From JBBIQS01 sp037442205 (lineage in GTDB: Bacteria; Myxococcota; Myxococcia; Myxococcales; UBA5297): 12,262 nucleotides of DNA. The number at the start of each line of letters is the position of its first letter. Within the stretch, counting starts at the first letter, position 1. The stretch is taken from assembly GCA_037442205.1 (NCBI GenBank), contig JBBIQS010000135.1, positions 1 to 12,262 on the forward strand, in the 5' to 3' direction. The notes beneath the pieces were generated by a model, which worked only from the letters and a program-made list of their open reading frames with translations, was not told where the DNA came from and ran no database searches. Both the position numbers and the translations under genes were made by a program. This document shows, piece after piece, positions 1 through 5,780 of the stretch.

Positions 1-620
1 AGCGCCGACCAGCCGCCCTCCTGCTGCAAGGCGGCCAGCGCCCGCGCCGCGGCCGGCGACATCCGCGCCGACATCCCGGCGGCGCAGCCCGGGCACACCA
101 ACCCGCCGTGCTCGGGATCGAAGAGCGAATCGGTCCCCGGCGGCCGTCCGCAGCGGGCGCAACGGTCCAGGCGCGGCATCAGCCCGGCCATCGCCAGCGC
201 CGCCAGTTCGAAGCGCATCAGCCCCTCGGCCCCCGCCCCGCGCCTGGCCAGCGCCTCCAGCAGCCGCACCAGCAGCGCGAAGAGATCCGGATGCGGCTCG
301 TGGTCGCGGCACAGCTCGCGCAGCAGCTCCACCGCGTAGCTGGCCCGCGCCACCCGGGCGATGTCCAGCCGCAGCTCGCCGAAGGAGTCGAGCACCTCGG
401 CCCCCTCCAGCCGCACCAGATCCCCGCGGGTCTGCACCAGCCGGGCGTCGATCAGCGTGAACGGCTCGAGCACCCCGGCGAAGCGCCGCTTGCTCTTGCG
501 AGCGCCGTTGGCGAAGGCCGACAGCCGCCCCCGCTCGTCGGTGAGCAGGGTCGCCACCTTGTCCGACTCGCCGTAGTCCAGGGTGGACAGGACCACCGCC
601 CGGCAGCGGAAGCGCTCCAT
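1..620 (-). CDS. recO: DNA repair protein RecO (C-terminus cut by window edge)
   Basis: RecO works in the RecFOR pathway, loading RecA onto SSB-coated gapped DNA and annealing complementary strands. The visible 206 residues begin MERFRCRAVVLSTLDYGESD and continue into an N-terminal OB-fold with the family pattern of early hydrophobic strands, a G-E-S-D turn and 'NGARKSKRRFAGVLEPF' (residues 38-54). A helical region follows, with a four-cysteine zinc site at C154/C157 and C176/C179, as in many RecO proteins. The frame is open to position 3 and the protein should run about 30-50 residues further. The ATG at 620 sits 4 bp after the stop of the HTH gene, so it is probably translated by coupling as the last visible gene of the operon that starts near 3019. 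Identification is firm from the N-terminal pattern plus the zinc site. Confidence 0.9.
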   Translation of the reverse strand, partial: MERFRCRAVVLSTLDYGESDKVATLLTDERGRLSAFANGARKSKRRFAGVLEPFTLIDARLVQTRGDLVRLEGAEVLDSFGELRLDIARVARASYAVELLRELCRDHEPHPDLFALLVRLLEALARRGAGAEGLMRFELAALAMAGLMPRLDRCARCGRPPGTDSLFDPEHGGLVCPGCAAGMSARMSPAAARALAALQQEGGWSA

Positions 621-624
621 GGGC

Positions 625-1053
625 TCAGCGCCGCCAGAGAAGGTAGCCGGCCGCCCCCAGCCCAACCGCCGCGGCGGCGATGCCCGCCACCACCCGCTTG
701 CGCAGACCGCGCCGCTTGGCCTCCTCCTCCGGCGGCGAGTCCTTGAGGCACTGCTCCTGGTAGCGCAGCACCGCCTCGTCGGGGCTGATGCCGATCGCCA
801 GGGCGTAGGCGCGGATGAAGCCCAGCACGAAGACCCGCGCCGGCAGGCTCTTGGCCTCGTCGCGCTCCAGCGCCCTGAGGTGGGCGGCGCTGATGCGGGT
901 CGGCTCGGCGATCTGCTTGAGGCTGATCCCGCGCAGCTCCCGCTCGCGCGCCAGCCAGCGGCCGAAGCTCTCGGCCGGCTCGGCGGATTGGGCGGTCTCA
1001 GCGGCTTCGGCCGGCTCGCCAGGAGGCGGGGCCTTGGAGTTCTGGTCGCTCAT
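625..1053 (-). CDS. RodZ-type helix-turn-helix protein with a C-terminal membrane helix
   Basis: 142 aa. Residues 1-28 are low-complexity and acidic/Ala-rich. Residues 30-103 match the RodZ N-terminal HTH_25 pattern (R-E-x-R-G-I-S-L-K-Q-I-A, then L-R-A-L-E-R-D, then L-P-A-R-V-F-V-L-G-F-I-R-A-Y). A basic stretch (K113-R120) leads into one membrane helix, about 121-139, and the chain ends three residues later. RodZ itself continues into a periplasmic DUF4115 domain that is absent here, so this is a short form: a cytoplasmic HTH tethered to the inner membrane. In RodZ the HTH binds MreB rather than DNA; whether that holds here is unknown. The ATG at 1053 overlaps the TGA of the TPR gene (ATGA), and recO follows 4 bp after its stop. 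The frame stays open upstream of 1053, but that extension is a shadow of the TPR gene. Confidence 0.8.
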   Translation of the reverse strand: MSDQNSKAPPPGEPAEAAETAQSAEPAESFGRWLARERELRGISLKQIAEPTRISAAHLRALERDEAKSLPARVFVLGFIRAYALAIGISPDEAVLRYQEQCLKDSPPEEEAKRRGLRKRVVAGIAAAAVGLGAAGYLLWRR

Positions 1054-1883
1054 TGCTCCTTGAGCGCCTCCAGGTAGGTCTGGCAGCTCTCGGCAACCGT
1101 CAGGTCCTGCAGCTGGTGGCAGTCGCCGACGCGGGCGTCGGGGCCGGCCGGCTCCTCTTCGCGGGCCTTGGCCGCGCAGGCGGTCAGCTCCTTCTTGGCC
1201 TGCTCGCGGTCGCCCAGCTTGAGCAACATCATCCCGTACAGCTGGTGGGCCTCGGCCTTGGCCGGGCAGCTCTTGGCGTAGCGGGCGAAGGCCTCGGCGG
1301 CCTTCTCCTGCTGGCCCAGCTCGCCGTAGATGATCCCCAGGTTGCGGTGGCCCAGGCAGAACTTGGGGTTGGCCATCAGCGCGCTGCGGATGTGGTCGAC
1401 CCCCAGCTGCACCTCGCCCTTCTTGTAGTAGCACCAGCCGAGGTTGTTCTCGGCGATGAACGGGGTCTTGTAGAGCATGTCCGAGAGGGCCTTCTCGAAC
1501 ATCGGGATCGCCTCCTCGTAGCGGGCCTGGGCCAGGTAGACGTTGCCCAGGTTGGTGTAGGCCTCGGTGAAGCGCGGGTCCTTCTCCAGGGCCTGCTTGT
1601 AGGCGGCCTCGGCCTCGGGCAGCTGGGCGAAGGAGAGGTGGTGGACCAGCCCCAGGGCGTTGTAGGCCTGGGCCAGCGCCGGGTCGAGCTCGAGGGCCTG
1701 CTTGAACTCGGTGAGCGCGGCGCGGCTGTCGCAGTGCTGCATGGCCTGCACGCCCAGGTCGTAGTGGATGGCGGCCTGCTCGCGGGTCTTGTTGTCGGGG
1801 CGCGAGGAGCAGGTGGCCCCGGGGAGCAGCGCCAGCGAGACCAGGGCCAGGGCGAAGAGCGAGATGCGGGAGCGATTGGGCAT
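1050..1883 (-). CDS. TPR lipoprotein, Tgl/PilF-like (type IV pilus secretin assembly candidate)
   Basis: 277 aa. A signal peptide (about residues 1-24, hydrophobic core 8-20) ends near C25 in an L-P-G-A-T-C context; the -1 Thr is unusual for a lipobox, so lipidation is likely but not certain. Residues 36-235 consist of about five to six tetratricopeptide repeats, recognisable by A-x-x-x-Y/F...A-L-x-x-D/N-P periods: 'YDLGVQAM', 'AYNALGLVHH', 'AYTNLGNVYL', 'NNLGWCYYKKGE', 'GHRNLGIIYGELG'. The Cys-containing tail (C236, C255, C267) may form disulfides. Size, lipid anchor and repeat content fit PilF of Pseudomonas and Tgl of Myxococcus, outer-membrane lipoproteins needed for assembly of the PilQ secretin. 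No other pilus gene lies in the window, so the specific role is inferred; a generic TPR lipoprotein remains possible. Its ATG directly follows the upstream gene's TAA with no gap. Confidence 0.68.
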   Translation of the reverse strand: MPNRSRISLFALALVSLALLPGATCSSRPDNKTREQAAIHYDLGVQAMQHCDSRAALTEFKQALELDPALAQAYNALGLVHHLSFAQLPEAEAAYKQALEKDPRFTEAYTNLGNVYLAQARYEEAIPMFEKALSDMLYKTPFIAENNLGWCYYKKGEVQLGVDHIRSALMANPKFCLGHRNLGIIYGELGQQEKAAEAFARYAKSCPAKAEAHQLYGMMLLKLGDREQAKKELTACAAKAREEEPAGPDARVGDCHQLQDLTVAESCQTYLEALKEQ

Positions 1884-2360
1884 TTAGAAGGCGGACAGGA
1901 AGCGGGCGAGCTTGGCCTGGGGAGTCTCGGAGCGCTCGGCCTTGGCGGCCTCGGCAGCCCCGCCGGCAGGGCGCAGGTCCTTGGTGAAGCAGGGCAGCGA
2001 CTTCATCAGCGCCGCCTGCTGGTCGGGGGGAAGGTTGCGGAAGTTGAGCGGCTCGACCATGAAGCCCATCGACTCCACGAAGGCCAGCGCCTCGCCCTCG
2101 GCCTCGGAGTAGCCCTGGGAGTCGACCCGCAGCTTGTCGTGGTCGAGGTAGACCACCGCCTCGCGGGACTGGGTCAGGTAGAGGTAGACGAACAGCGAGA
2201 AGACCTGCGGCCCGGTGGCGGCGCCGACCACGTAGCCCTGGACCTCCTGGGCCGGCTTGCCGGGGACCGCGATGTTCGGCTTGTTGAGCGAGGCGAACAC
2301 CGCCACCACCTGCTCGCGGGTGGCCGGGACGTGGGAGATGCGGGAGTCGGCTGCGAACAT
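1884..2360 (-). CDS. conserved-looking hypothetical protein (158 aa)
   Basis: I do not recognise this family. The ATG at 2360 gives a 158-aa soluble protein without signal peptide or membrane helix. Residues 15-115 look like one folded alpha/beta domain: predicted helix 15-25, a Pro/Gly-rich turn with 'NKPNIAVPGKP' (27-37), strands around 41-47 and 53-62, 'EAVVYLDHDKL' (67-77), a helix 85-97, then 'MGFMVEPLNFRNLPPDQQAALMKSLPCF' (98-125). The tail 130-158 is Ala/Lys/Glu-rich and ends in a hydrophobic helix-like LARFLSAF. Codon use is the same as in its neighbours, and the stop TAA abuts the ATG of the Tgl-like gene, so it is very likely translated with it and may work with it. The frame is open far upstream of 2360, but that part overlaps the secreted-protein gene and is a shadow. 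Confidence 0.72.
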   Translation of the reverse strand: MFAADSRISHVPATREQVVAVFASLNKPNIAVPGKPAQEVQGYVVGAATGPQVFSLFVYLYLTQSREAVVYLDHDKLRVDSQGYSEAEGEALAFVESMGFMVEPLNFRNLPPDQQAALMKSLPCFTKDLRPAGGAAEAAKAERSETPQAKLARFLSAF

Positions 2361-2390
2361 GGACGCCTCGAGAGCCGGCGGCGGCCTTTC

Positions 2391-2407
2391 CGGGAGCGGC
2401 GCTCCCG
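2391..2407 (-). other. intercistronic hairpin between the secreted protein and the 158-aa gene
   Basis: CGGGAGC (2391-2397) and GCTCCCG (2401-2407) form a perfect 7-bp stem with a 3-nt loop, starting 7 nt after the TAG of the secreted-protein gene. On the transcribed strand it is followed by GAAAGG rather than a U-tract, so it is not a classical intrinsic terminator. It could protect the 3' end of the upstream message or attenuate read-through into the lower operon, giving more of the secreted protein than of the downstream gene products. Function is inferred. Confidence 0.45.
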
Positions 2408-2413
2408 AGGAGG

Positions 2414-3019
2414 CTAGCGGGCGGTCAGGGTGTACTCCTGGCTGACGTCCTGGGTCTCGGCGGCGGTGCGGGTGAACTCGACCAGCGCGTTGTCGATCAT
2501 CACCCGGTCGCCGGAGGCGTTGCCCTCCCCGATCGTGACCTTGAAGAAGTGCTGTTGGGAGAAGCTCTTGCGGCCGGTGTCCTTCTTCTTCTTGGCCACC
2601 AGGGTGACGGTGTTCTTGCCCGGGGTCAGATGGCGGGTGATCTCGGCGACGATCTGCTCCTCGTTGCTGCGCAGGCGGCGGATGAACTTGGAGTTGATGA
2701 AGACCTCGATGTCGTAGTCGGCGGCGCCCTGCTCCGGCTGCTCGGTCACCAGGAAGTACTTGCGGTTGATGACCGTGGGGGCCGGGCCGTCGTCGGCGCT
2801 GGCGGCCTGGGAGGCGGCGCCGCCCTCGACCTTGACCGAGTAGCCGGCGCAGCTGAGCTGGACGTTGCCCTTGGCGTCGAACTCGACGCCGCACTTGTCG
2901 ATCTTGGTGTTGGCCAGGCCGTCGACCTTGGTGCCGTTGAGGAACACCGACACCGCCTGGGCGGACAGCGGCAGGCACAGGGCGGCGATGAGGGCTGCGA
3001 ATCCGGATGCGCGTGACAT
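2414..3019 (-). CDS. secreted/periplasmic beta-rich protein of unknown function
   Basis: 201 aa, first gene of the operon. A clear Sec signal peptide occupies residues 1-22 (hydrophobic core 7-19, cleavage after A-Q-A). The mature N-terminus, 'VSVFLNGTKVDGLANTKIDKCGVEF' region (23-47), followed by 'NVQLSCAGYSVKVEGG' (52-67), looks like a small beta domain with two cysteines (C43, C57) that could form a disulfide. An Ala/Asp-rich linker (68-81) leads to a second beta domain (83-200) with alternating strand patterns, such as 'DYDIEVFINSKFIRRL' (101-116) and 'GKNTVTLVAKKKKD' (134-147), which resemble a carbohydrate- or PEGA-like sandwich. The ATG at 3019 is chosen because GGAGG (3026-3030) lies 6 nt upstream and the signal peptide begins there. 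No catalytic motif is visible. Co-expression with a Tgl-like lipoprotein hints at an envelope or pilus-related role, which is inference only. Confidence 0.82.
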   Translation of the reverse strand: MSRASGFAALIAALCLPLSAQAVSVFLNGTKVDGLANTKIDKCGVEFDAKGNVQLSCAGYSVKVEGGAASQAASADDGPAPTVINRKYFLVTEQPEQGAADYDIEVFINSKFIRRLRSNEEQIVAEITRHLTPGKNTVTLVAKKKKDTGRKSFSQQHFFKVTIGEGNASGDRVMIDNALVEFTRTAAETQDVSQEYTLTAR

Positions 3020-3071
3020 GGAATTCCTCCGTGTCGCTGCGGGCTTATGGCCAATCGGCCGAGGGGCCCTT

Positions 3072-3099
3072 GGTATACCTGGGCCCGAGGGCAAGTCAA
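3072..3099 (-). promoter_or_regulatory. sigma70-like promoter of the secreted protein-TPR-recO operon
   Basis: Reading the minus strand, TTGACT (3094-3099; 5 of 6 consensus bases) and TATACC (3072-3077; 4 of 6) are separated by 16 bp. The start of transcription would be near 3065, leaving a leader of about 45 nt that includes the GGAGG site before 3019. Spacing, match and position are all good. Confidence 0.55.
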
Positions 3100-3185
3100 G
3101 CGCCCTCGCAGCCTGGGACGGCCGGAAACTGGCGGGGATTCAAGGGGCTGGGAGCCCGGGCTGCTGCCGGGCCGGGAACGGCTTG

Positions 3186-3326
3186 GAGCCCCGCGCGTGA
3201 GCGAGGGGCGGACGTTCAGCCCTGCGCAGCTCAGGGAACCTGCCTGGCGATCACCCGAGCGGCTCGGAATCGCGGCCGGGAGCTGTGCGGGGCACTACGC
3301 CCGCCCCTTGCTGACGCGCGGGGCTC
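3186..3326. repeat. REP/BIME-like composite inverted repeat in a gene-free stretch
   Basis: Two 25-nt arms, 3186-3210 and 3302-3326, are inverted copies of each other with only two mismatches. The similarity continues inward for about 22 nt more (16 of 22 matching), giving arms of about 47 nt around a 47-nt centre that itself has a hairpin (CCGAG 3255-3259 / CTCGG 3263-3267). Each outer arm also folds alone: GCCCC (3188-3192) pairs with GGGGC (3205-3209), then a G-A mismatch, then CGC/GCG closing a GTGA loop; the right arm folds the same way with T-C at the mismatch and one G-T pair. Imperfect hairpin units in head-to-head pairs are the hallmark of REP/BIME elements mobilised by RAYT transposases. 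No transposase gene is in the window. The rest of 3100-3383 shows no gene; a perfect 10-bp palindrome lies at 3331-3340. Confidence 0.6.
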
Positions 3327-3383
3327 GGGTCGCCGCGGCGCAAAATCACCAATCCGAGGATGGAACCGCCAAGATCGAAACTG

Positions 3384-4019
3384 CTACACCCCGCGCGCCT
3401 CGGCGCCCCAGATCACCTTGTGCAGCTGCAGGTTGAGGCGGGCGCGCAGCCCGGCCTCGAGCATCCAGCGCACCAGGGTCTCCGGCACCAGCTGCGGGCC
3501 GACCGCCGACATCAGCACCGGGCAGCGGCCCTCCAGCTCGAAGCGGCGGATGACCTTCACCGACCAGTCGAAGTCCTCGCGCGAGGTGCAGACGAACTTC
3601 ACCTCGTCCCGCGGGCGCAGGCCGCGCAGGTTGACGAACTTCTCGTCCACCTCGCCCGAGCCCGGCGGCTTGGCGTCGAAGATCCTCGCCACCTCCTCGG
3701 GCAGCGAGTCGGTCGGCACCTGGCCGTGCGTCTCGATGGCGACCTCGAACCCCGCCGCCAGCAGGTCGCGGCACAGCTGCGGCAACTCCTTCTGCAGCAT
3801 CGGCTCGCCGCCGGTCAGGGTCACGAAGCGGGTGCCAAACCCCTTGAGCTTCTCGAGGATCTGCTCGCGGGACATCTTGGTGCCGCCGGCGAAGGAGTAG
3901 GCGGTGTCGCACCAACTGCAGCGCAGGTCGCAACCGGTGAAGCGCACGAAGGCACACGGACGCCCGGCCTGGGTGGTCTCGCCCTGGATGCTCTCGAAGA
4001 TCTCGGTGACCTGCATCAT
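3384..4019 (-). CDS. queE: 7-carboxy-7-deazaguanine synthase QueE (radical SAM)
   Basis: QueE converts 6-carboxy-tetrahydropterin to 7-carboxy-7-deazaguanine, the ring-contraction step of queuosine/7-deazapurine synthesis, using S-adenosylmethionine, a [4Fe-4S] cluster and Mg2+. The 211-aa protein has the family start 'IFESIQGET' (7-15) and the radical SAM cluster motif C30-D-L-R-C34-S-W-C37 followed by D38-T39. The SAM-binding T-G-G-E-P motif is at 69-73, and 'IETHGQVP' and the C-terminal 'NLQLHKVIWGA' are also typical. Length is normal for the family. The start is taken at the first of two tandem ATGs (4019, 4016), 5 bp after the stop of the transglycosylase gene; no strong ribosome site is visible, so coupling is likely. 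The frame is open upstream, but that region is a shadow of the transglycosylase gene. No queC, queD or queF is in the window. Confidence 0.93.
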   Translation of the reverse strand: MMQVTEIFESIQGETTQAGRPCAFVRFTGCDLRCSWCDTAYSFAGGTKMSREQILEKLKGFGTRFVTLTGGEPMLQKELPQLCRDLLAAGFEVAIETHGQVPTDSLPEEVARIFDAKPPGSGEVDEKFVNLRGLRPRDEVKFVCTSREDFDWSVKVIRRFELEGRCPVLMSAVGPQLVPETLVRWMLEAGLRARLNLQLHKVIWGAEARGV

Positions 4020-4024
4020 CTCGA

Positions 4025-4702
4025 TCAGCGGACCGCGGGGATCCCAGGTGCGGTCTCGACCTGGGCCACCGCGCTGTCCTGGGCCAGCCGCACGCCCTTG
4101 CGGAAGCGGGCGAAGTTGCGGCGCACCGCGTTGACGTAGTTGCGGAACTTCTCCACGTCGCCGTCTTCCAGCGCCAGTCGCAGCTTCTCCGGCCCGGCAT
4201 TGTAGGCCATCAGCGCCAGGTTGAGGTTGCCGAAGCGCTTCTCCAGCTTGCCCAGGTAGCGCACGCCCACTCGCACCTGGAGCGCCGGGTCGCGGTAGAT
4301 CTCCTCGGGCCGCAGGTGCAGCCCCTCCTGCCCGGCGAGGTATTCGAGGGTGGCTGGCATCAGCTGCATCAGCCCGCGGGCCCCGGCCCAGCTCACCGCC
4401 TCGTGGTCGAACTCGCTCTCGACCTCGATCACCCCCAGCACCAGCATCGGGTCGAGGTGGGCAGCGCGGGACTCCTCGATGATCGACTCCGCCACCCGCC
4501 GGCGCAGCGCCAGCCCCAGCTCGGGGGCCCGCCGGGCGAGCACCTGGTCGATCTGCCCGACGTCGGGATCGAGGGAGGCCGCCGCCGCCGCCGGCTTGGC
4601 GGAGAACCACGGCCAGCTCTGACCCGCAAGCCCGGCCGCCAGCACCAGGGCCGGCAGGAGCGAGCCGCGCTTCGCGAGCGCGCGTGTCAGAGCATTCAAC
4701 AT
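4025..4702 (-). CDS. lytic transglycosylase, Slt/MltC-type catalytic domain
   Basis: Cleaves the MurNAc-GlcNAc bond of peptidoglycan with formation of 1,6-anhydroMurNAc; acts in the periplasm. The 225-aa protein starts with an N-terminal signal or anchor segment (hydrophobic 13-27, positively charged before it), then a linker to about residue 60, then a single SLT domain (71-200). The catalytic glutamate is E95 in I-E-V-E-S-E-F, followed by the G-L-M-Q-L-M-P motif (110-116) and A-Y-N-A-G (166-170), all in the usual order and spacing. A short tail (203-225) has no known domain. No lipobox cysteine is present, so it is periplasmic or N-terminally anchored rather than a lipoprotein. It follows the first phasin-like gene by 20 bp and precedes queE by 5 bp, probably in one transcript. 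The pairing with queE looks like operon convenience, not shared function. Confidence 0.9.
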   Translation of the reverse strand: MLNALTRALAKRGSLLPALVLAAGLAGQSWPWFSAKPAAAAASLDPDVGQIDQVLARRAPELGLALRRRVAESIIEESRAAHLDPMLVLGVIEVESEFDHEAVSWAGARGLMQLMPATLEYLAGQEGLHLRPEEIYRDPALQVRVGVRYLGKLEKRFGNLNLALMAYNAGPEKLRLALEDGDVEKFRNYVNAVRRNFARFRKGVRLAQDSAVAQVETAPGIPAVR

Positions 4703-4722
4703 CTTGAATCCCCCGGGGAAAC

Positions 4723-5088
4723 TCAGCTCTTTCCCCGCTTGGCAGTCAGCGCGTCGATCCGCTCGCTGACCCGGTCCAGCCGCCGCCAGAGCTGCTCGAG
4801 ATCGTCGCGGTGCGGGACCCGCAGCCGGGCCACCCCGCGCCGGACGCCTTCATCTAACGACCTCTCCACCTCTTTGCGCTGCGATTGCAGCCGCAGGGTG
4901 AATTCGGCAGCCAGCTTGCGGACTTCCTCCGGGCCCCAGCCGGCCAGCTCGCCGGCCTTCTCCAGCACCCGCGAGGCCTCGTCCTCGGCCGCGCCCACCT
5001 TCACCAGCGCCTGCGACCACGCCTCCCGGAAGAACTGGGAGACGCTCTGCTGCTCGCGCACTGGCTCGGTCTTCTCTGGCTCAGACAT
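4723..5088 (-). CDS. phasin-like (polyhydroxyalkanoate granule-associated) protein
   Basis: 121 aa, almost wholly helical, no signal or membrane segment. Residues 15-55 form an amphipathic helix region, 55-82 a charged helix, then 'GVARLRVPHRDDLEQLWRRLDRVSERIDAL' (85-114). The V-A-R-L-x-V-P-x-R-D-D-L-E-x-L element followed by a short coiled coil is characteristic of the phasin family seen in PhaF/PhaI-type granule proteins. Phasins coat PHA granules and influence their size and number, but the family is broad, and no PHA synthase or depolymerase is nearby. ATG at 5088 has GGGAG (5096-5100) 7 nt upstream. It is the first gene of a probable transcript with the transglycosylase and queE. The second phasin-like gene upstream is a diverged paralogue separated by a terminator, so the two are likely regulated separately. 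Confidence 0.75.
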   Translation of the reverse strand: MSEPEKTEPVREQQSVSQFFREAWSQALVKVGAAEDEASRVLEKAGELAGWGPEEVRKLAAEFTLRLQSQRKEVERSLDEGVRRGVARLRVPHRDDLEQLWRRLDRVSERIDALTAKRGKS

Positions 5089-5126
5089 TCGTTCACTCCC
5101 CAACAGGGCCGCCAAGCGACGCGGCA

Positions 5127-5156
5127 AGTGTAGCGCAGCCCCTCTGCCCCGGTCAT
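5127..5156 (-). promoter_or_regulatory. candidate promoter of the phasin-transglycosylase-queE unit
   Basis: On the minus strand ATGACC (5151-5156; 4 of 6 of the -35 consensus) and TACACT (5127-5132; 4 of 6 of the -10 consensus) are 18 bp apart. Transcription would begin near 5120, about 30 nt before the ATG at 5088, with the GGGAG site inside the leader. Placing a promoter here agrees with the terminator just upstream at 5189-5235. Confidence 0.4.
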
Positions 5157-5188
5157 CCCCTGGGGAGGGCCGCTCGCCGAGATTCAAG

Positions 5189-5235
5189 AAAAACCAATAC
5201 TTAGCCGCCTGCCCGCGTGAGCAGCAGGCAGGCGG
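5189..5235 (-). terminator. intrinsic terminator downstream of the second phasin-like gene
   Basis: CCGCCTGCC (5205-5213) and GGCAGGCGG (5227-5235) make a perfect 9-bp GC-rich stem with a 13-nt loop. On the minus strand the stem is followed, after about 11 nt, by a run of five T (5189-5193). The gap before the T-run is longer than ideal, but the location, about 40 nt past the TAG at 5273 and before the next promoter, fits termination. Confidence 0.55.
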
Positions 5236-5272
5236 AGGGTTCCCGGTTATCGGCGGCGGCTGCTGAAAGTTG

Positions 5273-5674
5273 CTACTCGGCCTTCGGAGTGGAGGCCTTC
5301 TTGCCGGTCAGCTTGTCGAGCTTGCGGGAGAGGCGGTCGAGTTCCTTGGAAATGTCCTCGACCTGCTCGCGGCTGGCGACCCCGGCGAAGGTCACCACCT
5401 TCTCGCGGACCTCCTCGATGCGGTGCGACAAGTCGCTGGCCAGGTGCTTGGCCTTGCCCTGGATGTCCTTGACCACCTCGACCTCGAGAAGCTCCTCGGG
5501 GTTGAAGCGCGCCACCAGCTCCTCGACGTCCTTGCGCGAGGCCTTGCCCTTGGACACCAGCTCGGAGACCACCTTCTGCGCCTCCTTCTCCAGCGTCGCC
5601 AGCCGCGCCTGGGCGGCCTCGATGCCCTCCTTCATCCGGTTGGAGAGGGTGTGGTTGGTCTGACGTGCGGTCAT
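5273..5674 (-). CDS. second phasin-like protein
   Basis: 133 aa, helical, highly charged, no signal peptide. Helical segments cover about 12-42 and 46-56; then comes a region with 'FNPEELLEVEVVKDI' (57-71), and from 68 to 122 a long amphipathic helix that ends in 'TFAGVASREQVEDISKELDRLSRKLDKL' (95-122). This closing segment has the same plan as the first phasin-like gene: G-V-x-x-R-E/D-x-x-x-x-x followed by a leucine-heptad coiled coil. A Lys/Pro-rich tail follows. I therefore take it as a phasin family member; alternative roles as a generic coiled-coil or granule-binding regulator cannot be excluded. The ATG at 5674 is preceded by GGGGAA about 10 nt upstream. It appears to be a single-gene transcript with its own promoter (5729-5757) and terminator (5189-5235). 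Confidence 0.7.
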   Translation of the reverse strand: MTARQTNHTLSNRMKEGIEAAQARLATLEKEAQKVVSELVSKGKASRKDVEELVARFNPEELLEVEVVKDIQGKAKHLASDLSHRIEEVREKVVTFAGVASREQVEDISKELDRLSRKLDKLTGKKASTPKAE

Positions 5675-5728
5675 CGGTCGGTTCCCCTTGGTTCGCTGCA
5701 GCCATTAGGGCTGGCAGGATTGCACTGT

Positions 5729-5757
5729 TCAATAACGCATTGCGTAACGCTTGTCAA
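5729..5757 (-). promoter_or_regulatory. promoter with operator-like palindrome for the second phasin-like gene
   Basis: On the minus strand a perfect TTGACA (5752-5757) is followed after 17 bp by TATTGA (5729-5734; 3 of 6). The spacer and the -10 edge contain an inverted repeat, TAACGCA-T-TGCGTAA (5733-5747; 6 of 7 pairs), where a dimeric repressor would block RNA polymerase. Predicted start near 5722 gives a leader of about 48 nt. TGCACTGTT at 5721-5729 overlaps the -10 edge and occurs again at 5796-5804. Confidence 0.5.
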
Positions 5758-5780
5758 GGAGAATCAATGATTCCGCATGG

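Noticed and set aside
1053..2417. Plus-strand open frame of 454 codons rich in Gly, Leu and Val
   Set aside because: It is antisense to the TPR and 158-aa genes, whose frames have domain patterns and signal peptides. The low-complexity composition is what GC-rich coding DNA gives on its reverse strand.
3007..3900. Plus-strand open frame of 297 codons covering the gap at 3100-3383
   Set aside because: It runs from antisense of the signal peptide into antisense of queE, has no ribosome site and no recognisable domain; the gap itself is better explained by the inverted repeat element.
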